A DNA stretch of 44,269 nucleotides. Source: DASRDE01 sp035652755 (GTDB taxonomy: Bacteria > Vulcanimicrobiota > Vulcanimicrobiia > Vulcanimicrobiales > Vulcanimicrobiaceae). The stretch lies in contig DASRDE010000016.1 in assembly GCA_035652755.1 (NCBI GenBank), positions 1 to 44,269 of the forward strand, in the 5' to 3' direction. This document shows positions 7,944 to 17,020 of this stretch, piece by piece. The translations under genes were made by a program, and so were the position numbers. Within the stretch, counting starts at the first letter, position 1. Each line of letters starts with the position of its first letter. Under the pieces are notes generated by a model, which worked only from the letters and a program-made list of their open reading frames with translations, did not search any database and had not been told where the DNA came from.

Positions 7944-10900
7944 AATCCGCCGCTCGTCTGCTGCGCACGTGCGGCATCGCGGTCACGACCGGCTCGTTCA
8001 TCCTGTCGCTGCTGTTCTTGAGCTATGCCGATGCGCCGCCGAACAAGACGCTGTACGGCGATCTCTCGCACCTGCAGTACACCGCGACCGGCCCGCTCGA
8101 CGCGAACTTCGTCTTCCCGAGCGACGGTTTCGCCAGCCCCACGATCGCGCTGCGATTCGTGCTCGCAACCGTTCGCGACGCTGGCGTGGAATTGCAGATC
8201 GACGGACAGGTCGTGCCGTCGACAAAGATCGGAAAACGCGTCGTCGAGATTAAATCGGGCCTTACGCAGTACGAATACTACGGTGTCGTGCTGCGGCCGG
8301 GTCCGAACGACGTCGTGATCACGCCGCTTGGTGCCAACGGATTGCGCGGTACGCCGCGGCGCGCGGTCATCTACGGACCCGGCGCTCCGGCGAGCCTGCA
8401 TGCGGAATTCGAGCATCCGCTGATCGCCGACGGGCGCACGCCGCAAGGGCTGATGGTCACCGCACTGGATCGCTGGGGGCATCCCGCGCAGCCGGGAAGT
8501 GAAGTTCACGTTTCGATCGTGGAAGGCGATGCGCGGTTTTCGCAGGCTCGGCAAACCACGATCGTCGCGCACGACCAGCAGCCGTCCGTCCCGACGCCTG
8601 CAGCGTTCGCATCGGCGGCGCCCGCTGCCGGAGTACCGGCGGAAGGAGAATCCGACCCGTCGCGCCTCTCCGACATCTCGCTCGACGTCGGCGGATCGGC
8701 GACGATCCCGGTGACGCCCGGCATGCTCGCGGGCGACATGCGCGTACGCCTCACGTCGGGCGACATCGACTCGACGCAGACGTTCTTCATCCAGCCGTAC
8801 CTGCGCAAGGCATTCGTCAATGGTCTGGTATCCGTCGGCACGGGCGCGGTGCCGGTAACGGTCGACGGCGACGGCGCAGTCGACAACGGCGGCGCTCGAC
8901 GCGGACGCATCGCGCTCTTCGCGCAAGGCGCTGTAGGAAAGCACTCGAGTTTGACATTGGCCTACGAATCGCAGAATCGCCTCTCGCCCGTATCGTCCTT
9001 CGGACCGTACACGGCGGATCCGAACGAGCGGCCGTACCTCACATACGGCGATTCGTCGAGCATCAGCAGTGATTTCCATTCCAATACGCGGCTCTTTGCG
9101 CGCCTGGACTCCGGGCGCAGCAACGTCGAGTTTGGCCAGTTTACCGCAGATATCGCCGATCCGTCCGGCGTCGGCGCGTACCATCAGCTGTTGGGCGGCG
9201 CGAAAGCCGAGTATACGCTGCCGGGCGGAGCGGCGCGAGCGACCATCTTCACCGCGCGAAATACGACCGCTTACGTCTCGATCGTTATGCCCGCAAGCGG
9301 TTTGTCGCTGCTCGCGCAGCCGCTGCATCCGCAGATGGTCGTCGGCTCGGACTACCTCACGCTGGTGGCGCTGGACCGGCGCACGGGTGCGATCGTCACT
9401 CAGACGCCGCTGCAGCGGAATACCGACTACACGATCGACTATGCGACCGGAACGTTGCGATTCATCAACGTGCCGCTGCCGTTCGACGACAACTTCAATC
9501 CTCAGTCGGTTCTGGTGCAGTACGCCTACCAAGGCGCTGCCACCGCGTCGCAGACCACGGGCGCCGAAGTCCACGTCGACTTCGGGCGCAGCCTTTCCAA
9601 CCGGCTGCAAATGGGATACGTCAACGATGCGACCGGCTCGGGAAATTTCTCGCTGTGGTCGCAGAGTCTGTCCGGAACCGTCACCGGAGGCGGCTGGATC
9701 CTCTCGCACGCTTCGAGCCGCGGCATAGCGCCCGGCATCATCACGTCGACGCTCGGCGTCGGTACGGGCGGCGACGCGCTGGCATTCGCTTACAGCCGGC
9801 GTACCGGTTTGGATCAAACGACGCTTTCCTACACCGACACGTCTTCGGGATACGGGAATCCATTCGGCGGATTGTCCGTTCCGGGATTCACGTCGTATCG
9901 CGCCGCGTGGACGCACGGCGACTCGAACCACAACTCGCTGACAATGGAGATCGACGGGCAAGCCAATCATGCGCCGGGCGCCGTCAACTCGCAGCGCTCG
10001 GAATCGTTCTCGTGGCGTCACGCGATCGGTTCGGCGGCGAGCTTCCTGCTCGGGATCACGTCGCACACGCAGAACGGTGTTGCGAATGTTACGGGCGCCG
10101 CCTCGCCGGGTGCGACGCCGTCCGCTCTCGTTCCCGCGCAAAGCGGTACGGTGACGCAAGCAACGGCGGGTGTGGACATTAAAGCCACCAGCCGTGTCTC
10201 GCTGGCCGTCTCGCGTTCGATGACGCTCACCGGGAACTCGCAGACGTCGACGCAGCCGGATCAAACCACCGCGCAGATCAACTACGACATCGACAAGCGC
10301 GGCCGGCTCTTCTTGCGCGAATTGATCAGCGGTGCTCCGGTGGCGAGCTTCGCTCAGTCGTCTTCCGATTTAACCGTCGGCGCGATGGCGACGCGATCGA
10401 CGGCGATCGGCATCGAGCGGCTCGTGGGCGTCGGCACGACGATCAGCTCGGAGTATCTGCTCAATCAAACGGGCAGCGGCGCAAACATCTATTCGGCGCT
10501 GGGCGTGCAGCAGAAGCTCAAACTCTCGCCGCACATGGGCGGCAGCTTCTTCGTGCAGTCGGCCAACGCGACCGGAAGCAGCAACGCGGGCGGGTTTACC
10601 GTTTCGGGCTTTTCGCTCGCCTACACCAACGGCGATCGCATCCGCGGCGGCCTGGCCTTCCAGACGCGCGGCGGGTATGGCGGCGGCAGCACGACCAACG
10701 CCGGCTTGGCGGGTGCGCTTTCGCCGAACGTTTCAGCCGTGGCGACGGTACAGCAAGCCAGCGCCGGCGGCACGACCTCGGCCGACGACCGTTTCTCGCT
10801 TGCCTACCGGCCGGATCAGAACGATCGCTTCATTTCGCTCTTTGCGTTCGATCGCCTGAGCGGAACGGGCATGCTGACCGCGGGCTCGCGCAGCGACGTC

Positions 10901-11278
10901 GCATCGTTCGAAGAGTTTTGGCGCGCGGGCTCGGGCGTCGAAATCGCCGGTCGAGCGGCTTATAAGATCGACGGTGACGGAACGTACGCCGCGCACACGT
11001 CGCTCTTCGGCTTGCGCGTCCGCAAGAATATCGGCAAGCGCTTCGATCTCGGCGCCGAGGTGCGCGCGCTCGCACTGCCGGGGATTGCGAACAGCGCGTC
11101 GAGCGACGCTGCAGTCGAGGCGGGGTATCGAGTTGGTTCGGGTACGCGTGCCGCGCTGGGTTACTCGCTGCGCGGAAGCATCGATCCCTCGCTCACGGGG
11201 CAGCCCACGCATCGCGGCTTCTATTTCACGCTGACTACGCTGGTCGATCGCATCTTCGGCTGGGGAGACGGCAAGTAA
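7940..11278 (+). CDS. Large outer-membrane beta-barrel protein of surface locus 1
   Basis: An 1112-residue exported protein. GTG 7940 overlaps the previous stop; an N-terminal hydrophobic segment (GIAVTTGSFILSLLFLSYADA) is the signal. Residues about 35-160 are an Ig-like region (GVELQIDGQVVPS, YYGVVLRPGPNDVVITP). Residues about 160-200 resemble an invasin/Big-type domain (ADGRTPQGLMVTALDRWGHP). From about 320 to the end are many alternating amphipathic strands (for example SSLTLAYESQNRLSPVSSF and TLSYTDTSSGYGNP), typical of a barrel. It ends in RGFYFTLTTLVDRIFGWGDGK and lacks a TonB box or plug. It could be a secretion pore or anchor for the DUF11 proteins encoded upstream. The last 58 bases overlap the convergent gene at 11221. 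Confidence 0.78.
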   Translation: MKSAARLLRTCGIAVTTGSFILSLLFLSYADAPPNKTLYGDLSHLQYTATGPLDANFVFPSDGFASPTIALRFVLATVRDAGVELQIDGQVVPSTKIGKRVVEIKSGLTQYEYYGVVLRPGPNDVVITPLGANGLRGTPRRAVIYGPGAPASLHAEFEHPLIADGRTPQGLMVTALDRWGHPAQPGSEVHVSIVEGDARFSQARQTTIVAHDQQPSVPTPAAFASAAPAAGVPAEGESDPSRLSDISLDVGGSATIPVTPGMLAGDMRVRLTSGDIDSTQTFFIQPYLRKAFVNGLVSVGTGAVPVTVDGDGAVDNGGARRGRIALFAQGAVGKHSSLTLAYESQNRLSPVSSFGPYTADPNERPYLTYGDSSSISSDFHSNTRLFARLDSGRSNVEFGQFTADIADPSGVGAYHQLLGGAKAEYTLPGGAARATIFTARNTTAYVSIVMPASGLSLLAQPLHPQMVVGSDYLTLVALDRRTGAIVTQTPLQRNTDYTIDYATGTLRFINVPLPFDDNFNPQSVLVQYAYQGAATASQTTGAEVHVDFGRSLSNRLQMGYVNDATGSGNFSLWSQSLSGTVTGGGWILSHASSRGIAPGIITSTLGVGTGGDALAFAYSRRTGLDQTTLSYTDTSSGYGNPFGGLSVPGFTSYRAAWTHGDSNHNSLTMEIDGQANHAPGAVNSQRSESFSWRHAIGSAASFLLGITSHTQNGVANVTGAASPGATPSALVPAQSGTVTQATAGVDIKATSRVSLAVSRSMTLTGNSQTSTQPDQTTAQINYDIDKRGRLFLRELISGAPVASFAQSSSDLTVGAMATRSTAIGIERLVGVGTTISSEYLLNQTGSGANIYSALGVQQKLKLSPHMGGSFFVQSANATGSSNAGGFTVSGFSLAYTNGDRIRGGLAFQTRGGYGGGSTTNAGLAGALSPNVSAVATVQQASAGGTTSADDRFSLAYRPDQNDRFISLFAFDRLSGTGMLTAGSRSDVASFEEFWRAGSGVEIAGRAAYKIDGDGTYAAHTSLFGLRVRKNIGKRFDLGAEVRALALPGIANSASSDAAVEAGYRVGSGTRAALGYSLRGSIDPSLTGQPTHRGFYFTLTTLVDRIFGWGDGK

Positions 11279-11676
11279 CGCTCCCATAGCGCAAAAAGCA
11301 CCGCGATCACCAGCGGCGCGCACAGCGCGGCAACCAGCAAACCGGCAACGGCGCCGCCCGCCGCGCCAAGCAGCGGAGCCGCCGCAATAAAAAGCATCGC
11401 CGCCACCGGCACGAGCGCCAGCGCTTTCTGCCGCGGAGCGGATTCGGGGGCGCGAACGATCTGCGCGCCCGCAATGCCGCAGAATATCGCCGTCAGCGCG
11501 TCTGCGGCAACGCCTCCGAAGAGCCGCGAGAAGCCGAAGAGCGCAGTCGCCACCAGCAGCCCCGGCAGCGGAATGCGGCCGGATGCAGCGCCGCGCGCGT
11601 GGGCGGCAATCGTGCCGCAGAAGACGCCCGCAGAAGCGGCAGCCAGCACGAGCGTGATCCAAGGCACTAGGTTCAT
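11221..11676 (-). CDS. Small integral membrane protein
   Basis: A 151-residue protein of unknown function. The start ATG at 11676 (MNLVPWITLVLAAASAGVF) overlaps the stop of the upstream small gene by four bases; a longer open frame upstream is Arg/Ala-rich and is rejected. About four hydrophobic segments are visible, with short polar loops (APESAPRQKA), and a basic tail. The 3' end overlaps the C-terminal codons of the convergent barrel gene by 58 bases. It forms a two-gene unit with 11673-11975. Confidence 0.65.
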   Translation of the reverse strand: MNLVPWITLVLAAASAGVFCGTIAAHARGAASGRIPLPGLLVATALFGFSRLFGGVAADALTAIFCGIAGAQIVRAPESAPRQKALALVPVAAMLFIAAAPLLGAAGGAVAGLLVAALCAPLVIAVLFALWERYLPSPQPKMRSTSVVSVK

Positions 11677-11975
11677 TGGGGTTCGCCGATGACCGGTACG
11701 AGCGCTTGCTCGAGTACCGCGATGATCCGCGGGTCCCGTTCTTCTGCGCGCGCTTGGCGCAGAATCTCGAAACGCTCGGGGTCCGAACGCGCTCCGATCT
11801 GCATGGCAATGGCGATTCGGGTTTGCAGATCGAGCATCGCGGGCCATGAGAGCACCGGCTCGCTCGGCTCCGGGGCCGGCTCTAGCGGCTGGCGCCGGGG
11901 CCACGCCGAATAGAACGCGTAGATCAAACCGAAGATGAAGGAGCCCAATAGCGCCGCAAGCTGCGCCGTGTTCAT
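11673..11975 (-). CDS. Small protein with one N-terminal membrane segment
   Basis: A 100-residue protein starting MNTAQLAALLGSFIFGLIYAF; an upstream in-frame start would add six residues. One transmembrane segment (about residues 5-24) is followed by a Pro-rich linker (PRRQPLEPAPEPSEP) and a soluble, charged helical tail (LDLQTRIAIAMQIGARSDPE). The stop overlaps the start of the next gene (ATGA). The architecture suggests a membrane-anchored helper of the four-helix protein beside it. Function unknown. Confidence 0.65.
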   Translation of the reverse strand: MNTAQLAALLGSFIFGLIYAFYSAWPRRQPLEPAPEPSEPVLSWPAMLDLQTRIAIAMQIGARSDPERFEILRQARAEERDPRIIAVLEQALVPVIGEPQ

Positions 11976-12044
11976 GAACCGGCCTCTTCGCAAAGCGTAA
12001 TCCTGGGTCCCATCACCGTCACGCTCCTACCGCCGCGAACGCTT

Positions 12045-12072
12045 TAGTTATAAAATAGAGGCCACGAAAGGA
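12045..12072 (+). promoter_or_regulatory. Possible -10 box and Shine-Dalgarno for the TPR gene
   Basis: TATAAA/TAAAAT lies at 12049-12056, in a short AT-rich patch between divergent genes. No convincing -35 box is seen upstream. AAAGGA follows at 12067-12072, 9 bases before ATG 12082, which is why that start is preferred over ATG 12073. Confidence 0.35.
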
Positions 12073-12081
12073 ATGGTGTCC

Positions 12082-13257
12082 ATGCGCCGATTCACCGGTC
12101 TGGCCGCCGGCGCACTCTTCTGGTTTGGCGGATGTTTGGCATTCGCCGCGGCTTCACCGATTGGACCGTCCGTCTCGCCGACCACGCAGAGTGCCATCGA
12201 CGGTGCGCGTCAGCGCGTCGCGGCAGGCGACCTCGACGGCGCGCTGCAGTCGCTTGCGGCGTACGTAGGGTCGCACCCGGGCGAAATCGGTCCCGAGCGG
12301 CTCCTCGGCGACCTGTACTACCGGCACGGCGATCTGGCGCGAGCGCAACAAGCGTACCAGCACATTCTGCAGTATGCGCCCGCCGACAAAGAGACGCACA
12401 GCCGTCTGGGCTCGGTTTACGCGAGTGAAAACCGCGTCGACGACGCGATCTCCGAGTACAACCGCAGCCTGCCCGGAACCGACTCGGTTCCCGACCTCGT
12501 GGCACTGCACATCCGCAAGGGTGACTATCCGCAGTACAAACACGATCGCGAAGAGTTGGTGCGTATGTATCCGGGCGATACCGAAGCGATCCTCGAACTG
12601 GCGCAGCTCTACGAGGCAACGGAGCAGCCGCGCCTGGCGCAGCAATACTTTCAGCGAGTGCTCGATAACGAACCCCGTCAGGTCTTTGCCTTAAACGGCT
12701 TGGGGATGTCGTTCGAAGATCAGCACGACAACAACAACGCGGTATCGGAATTCCAGCTCTGCCTGCTATACGACAGTTTCAATTATTCATGCTGGAACAA
12801 CTTGGGAACGTCCTATTACGATCTGAACCGCTTCGAGGATGCGCTCAAGTCGCTGAACGTGGCGCAGCACCTGGCCCCCGAGCGCCCCGAAGCGCTCGTC
12901 AATCTCGGGAACGTGTATAGCAAGCGCGGCGATTGGCGTAAAGCAGTGTCCTACTACGTTCAAGCGTCGACGGTCGACCCGTACCATCCCGAGGCCTACG
13001 TGAACCTGGGGCTGGAGTACGACGCGCACGGACTCTACCAACTGGCGCAGGCTGCGCTCGTTAAAGGCCTTGCCGTCGCGCCGCAGGACGTGCGCCTGCA
13101 CTTGGTCTTAGGCGATACCTACCGGCTGATGGGCCAGCGGACGAACGCGACGACGCAGTACCGGCAAGCCGCCTCGCAAGACATCTATCCGGACTATGAG
13201 GCCATCGCGCAGCAAGATCTCGCGGCTATGGGGCAGGTACCGCAGATCAAACCGTAG
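12082..13257 (+). CDS. Exported TPR-repeat protein
   Basis: A 391-residue protein with a signal peptide (about 1-25; LAAGALFWFGGCLAFAAA) followed by tandem tetratricopeptide repeats. Recognisable TPR helices include GERLLGDLYYRHGDLARAQQ-type units, ALVNLGNVYSKRGDWRKAVS, AYVNLGLEYDAHGLYQLAQA and LHLVLGDTYRLMGQRTNATT. TPR arrays form protein-binding superhelices, so this is probably a periplasmic scaffold. The FGGC in the signal is not a standard lipobox, so a lipoprotein is possible but weakly supported. ATG 12073 is an alternative start. It is convergent with the Rid gene 12 bases away. Confidence 0.85.
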   Translation: MRRFTGLAAGALFWFGGCLAFAAASPIGPSVSPTTQSAIDGARQRVAAGDLDGALQSLAAYVGSHPGEIGPERLLGDLYYRHGDLARAQQAYQHILQYAPADKETHSRLGSVYASENRVDDAISEYNRSLPGTDSVPDLVALHIRKGDYPQYKHDREELVRMYPGDTEAILELAQLYEATEQPRLAQQYFQRVLDNEPRQVFALNGLGMSFEDQHDNNNAVSEFQLCLLYDSFNYSCWNNLGTSYYDLNRFEDALKSLNVAQHLAPERPEALVNLGNVYSKRGDWRKAVSYYVQASTVDPYHPEAYVNLGLEYDAHGLYQLAQAALVKGLAVAPQDVRLHLVLGDTYRLMGQRTNATTQYRQAASQDIYPDYEAIAQQDLAAMGQVPQIKP

Positions 13258-13269
13258 CGGCTCTCGACT

Positions 13270-13647
13270 CTACCGCTTGGCGATCGCGTCGATCTCGAAG
13301 CGCGCGCCTTTCGGCAGACCGGCGACCGCGACGGTGCTGCGCGCCGGTTTTGCCGTACCGAAATACTGCGCGTACACATCGTTGACTGCGCCGAAATCCT
13401 GCATGTCGACGAGGAAAACGGTAGTCTTGACCACGTTTTGATAATCCATTCCCGCCGCGCGTAAGACGGCGCCGAGGTTTTCGATCGCGCGCCGGGCCTG
13501 CGCCGCCGCGTCGCCGTCGATGAGGTCTCCGGTTTGGGGGTCCAGCGCCACCTGGCCGCTGCAAAACAGCTCGCCGCCCGCCTCGACGGCTTGGCTATAC
13601 GGACCGATTGGTGCGGGGGCGTCGTTCGAATGCACGGCTTGCGCCAT
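13270..13647 (-). CDS. ridA: RidA/YjgF family enamine/imine deaminase
   Basis: A 125-residue protein of the Rid family, which hydrolyses reactive 2-aminoacrylate-type enamines released by PLP enzymes. Seen: PIGPYSQAVEAGGELFCSGQ at the N-terminus, VVKTTVFLVDMQDFGAVNDV, then YFGTAKPARSTVAVAGLPKG, containing the conserved Arg and the GLPxGAxxEID signature. The start ATG at 13647 (MAQAVHSNDAPAP) is standard; a far longer upstream frame is a shadow of the decarboxylase gene. It is divergent from a PLP-dependent decarboxylase, which makes metabolic sense because Rid proteins clear PLP by-products. Confidence 0.95.
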   Translation of the reverse strand: MAQAVHSNDAPAPIGPYSQAVEAGGELFCSGQVALDPQTGDLIDGDAAAQARRAIENLGAVLRAAGMDYQNVVKTTVFLVDMQDFGAVNDVYAQYFGTAKPARSTVAVAGLPKGARFEIDAIAKR

Positions 13648-13680
13648 GAAGTTTGTACTCCTTCGTGGTATCCAGGCCCG

Positions 13681-15087
13681 GTGAGTTCTTTCGGATCCGA
13701 ATTCGGCGCGGTAAACGCCTGGATCGATCGCTATTTTTCCGGCCAAGCGCAGTACCCTGTGCTCTCGCGCGCGGTGCCGGGCGAGATTTCGGGACGGCTT
13801 CCGGCGCATGCACCCGAGCAGCCCGAATCGTTCGAGCGAATCATGGAGGATTTCGAGCGGGTCATCCTTCCCGGCATCACGCACTGGAACAGTCCGCGCT
13901 TTTTTGCGTATTTTGCGACGAGCGCCGCGCCGGTCGCGGTGGCCGCGGAAGCGTTGGCCGCCGCGCTGGACGTCAAGGCGATGCTCTGGCGTACGTCGCC
14001 GTCCGCGACGGAACTGGAAGAAGTGACGCTGGGCTGGCTGCGCCGGTTGATGGGATTGCCGCCGGCCTTCACCGGCATCATTTACGACACCGCGTCGATC
14101 GGCGGCTTTACGGCGTTGGCCGCCGCGCGGGAATCGCTCGGCCTGGAGATTCGCGAGCACGGCATGACCGGACGTACGCTGCCGCGTTTGCGCGTGTACA
14201 TCACCGAGCACACGCATTCGCACATAGAAAAGGCCTGCATCGCGCTCGGCATCGGCCGATCGAACGTCGTACGCGTCGCTTGCGACGAGTCGTATCGCAT
14301 GCGCCCCGCGGACCTTGCGGCAGCGATCGACGCGGATGCGGCGGCCGGAATGCGGCCCATGTGCGTCGTTGCCACTGCGGGGACCACGTCGACGACGTCG
14401 CGCGATCCGCTCGAGGAGATCGGGCGCATCGCCCGCGAGCGCGGCGTCTGGTTTCACGTCGACGCGGCCTATGCGGGAATTGCGGCGATCTTGCCCGAGA
14501 TGTCGTGGGTGCTGCGCGGAGCGGAATCCGCCGATTCGCTCGTCGTCAATCCGCACAAATGGCTCTTCGTTCCTATGGATTGCTCGGCGCTGTACGTTCG
14601 CGATCCCGATCTGCTGGCGCGCGCCTTTACGCTCGTTCCCGAGTATTTGCGCACCCCCGAAGAGCACGTGCGCAATTACATGGATTACGGTCTGCAGCTC
14701 GGGCGGCGGTTTCGCGCTCTCAAACTGTGGTTCGTAATGCGCTACTACGGCGCGCAGGGGCTGCGCGAGCGGCTTCGCAGTCATATTGCACTCGCCGCGG
14801 AGTTTGCCGGCTGGGTACGAGACGAGCCGGGGTGGGAAGTCGCTGCGCCGCACCCGTTTTCGGTCGTCTGCTTCCGTTACGCGCCCGAGGGTGCCGATGA
14901 GGATCGCCTCGAGCAGATCAACTCGGCGATTATGAATCGCGCGAACGCAACCGGCGAAATCTATCTTTCGCACACGAAGCTCGACGGGCGCTTCGTCCTC
15001 CGGCTGGCGATCGGCAATTTACGCACGACGCGCGACGACGTCGCCCGCGCATGGGAAATTCTGCGCGCCGTCCAAGTAGGAAGTTGA
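13681..15087 (+). CDS. PLP-dependent group II (aromatic amino acid-type) decarboxylase
   Basis: A 468-residue cytoplasmic enzyme of the aromatic-L-amino-acid/histidine decarboxylase family. Visible signatures: TEHTHSHIEKAC (ring-stacking His), ATAGTTSTTSRDPLEEI, FHVDAAYAG (Asp contacting the PLP nitrogen) and VVNPHKWLFVPMDC, with the Schiff-base lysine. The N-terminal region (ITHWNSPRFFAYFATSAAPV) matches the substrate-side motif of the family. GTG 13681 is chosen because it gives the usual N-terminus; ATG codons upstream fall in the Rid gene. The preferred amino acid (Trp, Phe, Tyr, Dopa) cannot be read from the sequence. It is followed by a kinase gene with a one-base overlap. Confidence 0.93.
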   Translation: MSSFGSEFGAVNAWIDRYFSGQAQYPVLSRAVPGEISGRLPAHAPEQPESFERIMEDFERVILPGITHWNSPRFFAYFATSAAPVAVAAEALAAALDVKAMLWRTSPSATELEEVTLGWLRRLMGLPPAFTGIIYDTASIGGFTALAAARESLGLEIREHGMTGRTLPRLRVYITEHTHSHIEKACIALGIGRSNVVRVACDESYRMRPADLAAAIDADAAAGMRPMCVVATAGTTSTTSRDPLEEIGRIARERGVWFHVDAAYAGIAAILPEMSWVLRGAESADSLVVNPHKWLFVPMDCSALYVRDPDLLARAFTLVPEYLRTPEEHVRNYMDYGLQLGRRFRALKLWFVMRYYGAQGLRERLRSHIALAAEFAGWVRDEPGWEVAAPHPFSVVCFRYAPEGADEDRLEQINSAIMNRANATGEIYLSHTKLDGRFVLRLAIGNLRTTRDDVARAWEILRAVQVGS

Positions 15088-16979
15088 TGAAAGTCCTGAT
15101 CGTGGAGGACAGCTCGACCGACGCGCGCGTCGTGCGCCGGTATTTGCGCGACGGGCAGGGCACGGTGTCGTCCGCTTCAACGCTGGCCGACGCCGTCTCC
15201 CAGGCCGAAAAAGAGCCGTTCGACGCGATCGTACTGGACATGTCGCTGCCCGACGCCGAGGGCGTCGATACGGTGCGGCGCATGCGCGCGGCGGCGCCGC
15301 ACGTTCCGATCGTCGTGCTCAGCGGCTTCGAAGACGACGCGATGGCGACAGCGGCGATGCAGGCCGGCGCTCAGGATTACTTGATCAAAGGCCAAGTCGA
15401 CGAGATCGGCCTGCGGCGAGCGTTGCGGTATGCGATCGAACGCCAACAGCTTCGCGATCGCCTCGAAGCCAGCGAGGCGCGCCTGCAGGAGGAGAACGTC
15501 ATTCTGCGCCGCCTGGCCGATGCCGCCGGCCGCGTCTTTGCCACGCTCGACGTCCGGGCCGTCGTAGGGCTGCTGGCAGCCGAGGCGCGCCGCCTGTGGG
15601 GCGGTTCGGTGACGCTCTTCGCGCTGCGTTCGTCCGGCGAACTGGCCTGCGCGGATGCCGGCGGCGGATCGCGACCGAATGCGGACTCGCTCGTTTACCG
15701 TGCGCTCGCGTCGCGGCGTCCGCTGCTGGATGACGCGCGAAGCCGGCTGCTGCTGCCGATCGCCGGGACCAGCGGGCGCAACGAATGGGTGCTCGACATC
15801 ACCAACGCCTCGGGGTCGTTCGGAGAGAACGACGTTTTCGCGCTCGAACTTCTGCGCCAATACGTCGGCATTGCAATTCAAAACGTCGCGCTTTTCGGCG
15901 AACTGCAGTCGCAGCGCGCCAGCGTCATTCAGCTCAACCAACTCAAGGACGATCTCATCGCGGTGCTTGCGCACGACTTCAAGGGGCCGCTGACGACGAT
16001 CATCGGCTTTACGGAACTGCTCGAGCAGCACGCGTTGGAAGGAGAGGACGCTGACGGCGCGCTGCGCACCATACGGCAGTCCGCCACGCGTCTGGCGGGT
16101 CTTGCCAACGACACCCTCGCGCTCTCGCGCGTCGAGCAAGGGGAGCTGAATCTGGCCGCCGATCCCGTCAATGTCGCCGAGATCGCCAAAGACACCGTCG
16201 ATTCCATGCTTCCGCAGCGCCAGATCGATCTCGACGTTCGCGCCGCCGATCCCGTCGTTCGCGGCGATCCCGCGCGCCTGCGTCAGGTCTTCGAAAACGT
16301 CATCGGCAACGCGATCAAGTATTCGAAGGAAGAAACGCCCATCGAAGTTCGCGTCACCGAGACCGAGTCCACGGTGCGCATCGCGGTCACCGATCGCGGC
16401 ATCGGCATCCCCGCCGACGAGATGAAGTTCCTCTTCGAACGCTTTACGCGCGCCTCGAACGCCAAACGCTCTTCGATCAAAGGTACGGGGTTGGGCTTGT
16501 ACTTGGCAAAGACGCTCGTCGAACGCCACGGCGGAAATATACAAGTGCAGAGCACCCTGGGCGAAGGCAGCACGTTCACGATCGTGCTGCCGCGCATGCG
16601 AGACGGCCTCGGCGGTGTGCTGCGCGTCCTTGCGGTGACGGCGGACGACAACCTCGGCCCGTACCTGCTGCACGAGCTGCGCGCGCACGGATACGCCGCG
16701 CGCTGCGACAAGACGTTGACGGCAGCCCTCGAGCGGCTCGCGGTCGAACAGGCCGACATCGTCGTCGTCGATCGCGACACGATCACGAGCGACGCGGCGG
16801 GGCTCTTCAAACGCGCGTCGGAGGCGCAGCCGCCGGTCGCCTTGATCTCCATAGGCGGTGATTCCGCCGGTGCGAGCGAGCCGTGGAGCGCGACGCTGCC
16901 CAATCCGTTTCTGGGAACCGACTTGCTTTCGGCGCTCTCGGACGCCGCGCGATCGCACCTTCCCGCGCCAACGGCATAA
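15087..16979 (+). CDS. Hybrid sensor protein: receiver - GAF - histidine kinase - degenerate receiver
   Basis: A 630-residue cytoplasmic signalling protein. Residues 1-120 are a receiver (acidic ED at 7-8, phosphoacceptor Asp51 in VLDMSLPDAEG, Lys in DYLIKGQ). A coiled linker (about 125-150) is followed by a GAF-like domain (about 150-275). HisKA has His296 in AVLAHDFKGPL, and HATPase_c has the N box FENVIGNAIKYSKE, DRGIGIP and GTGLGLYLAKTLVERHGG. The C-terminal 120 residues resemble a receiver-like fold (IVVVDRDTI) without a clear acid pocket. No membrane segment, so the signal is internal or arrives as phosphate on the N-terminal receiver. TGATG overlap with the decarboxylase gene suggests co-transcription. 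Confidence 0.92.
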   Translation: MKVLIVEDSSTDARVVRRYLRDGQGTVSSASTLADAVSQAEKEPFDAIVLDMSLPDAEGVDTVRRMRAAAPHVPIVVLSGFEDDAMATAAMQAGAQDYLIKGQVDEIGLRRALRYAIERQQLRDRLEASEARLQEENVILRRLADAAGRVFATLDVRAVVGLLAAEARRLWGGSVTLFALRSSGELACADAGGGSRPNADSLVYRALASRRPLLDDARSRLLLPIAGTSGRNEWVLDITNASGSFGENDVFALELLRQYVGIAIQNVALFGELQSQRASVIQLNQLKDDLIAVLAHDFKGPLTTIIGFTELLEQHALEGEDADGALRTIRQSATRLAGLANDTLALSRVEQGELNLAADPVNVAEIAKDTVDSMLPQRQIDLDVRAADPVVRGDPARLRQVFENVIGNAIKYSKEETPIEVRVTETESTVRIAVTDRGIGIPADEMKFLFERFTRASNAKRSSIKGTGLGLYLAKTLVERHGGNIQVQSTLGEGSTFTIVLPRMRDGLGGVLRVLAVTADDNLGPYLLHELRAHGYAARCDKTLTAALERLAVEQADIVVVDRDTITSDAAGLFKRASEAQPPVALISIGGDSAGASEPWSATLPNPFLGTDLLSALSDAARSHLPAPTA

Positions 16980-17020
16980 GAACGCCGGGCGGAAGGGTCG
17001 GCCGCCATTTGGGAGCACCT

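Noticed and set aside
7778..10264. 828-codon open frame on the minus strand opposite the barrel gene
   Set aside because: Arg-rich, no domain, no start signal; a shadow of the GC-rich plus-strand gene, which has a signal peptide and a clear beta-barrel pattern.
13648..14973. Long N-terminal extension of the Rid protein
   Set aside because: The added residues are the antisense of the decarboxylase gene; Rid proteins begin at the ATG at 13647.
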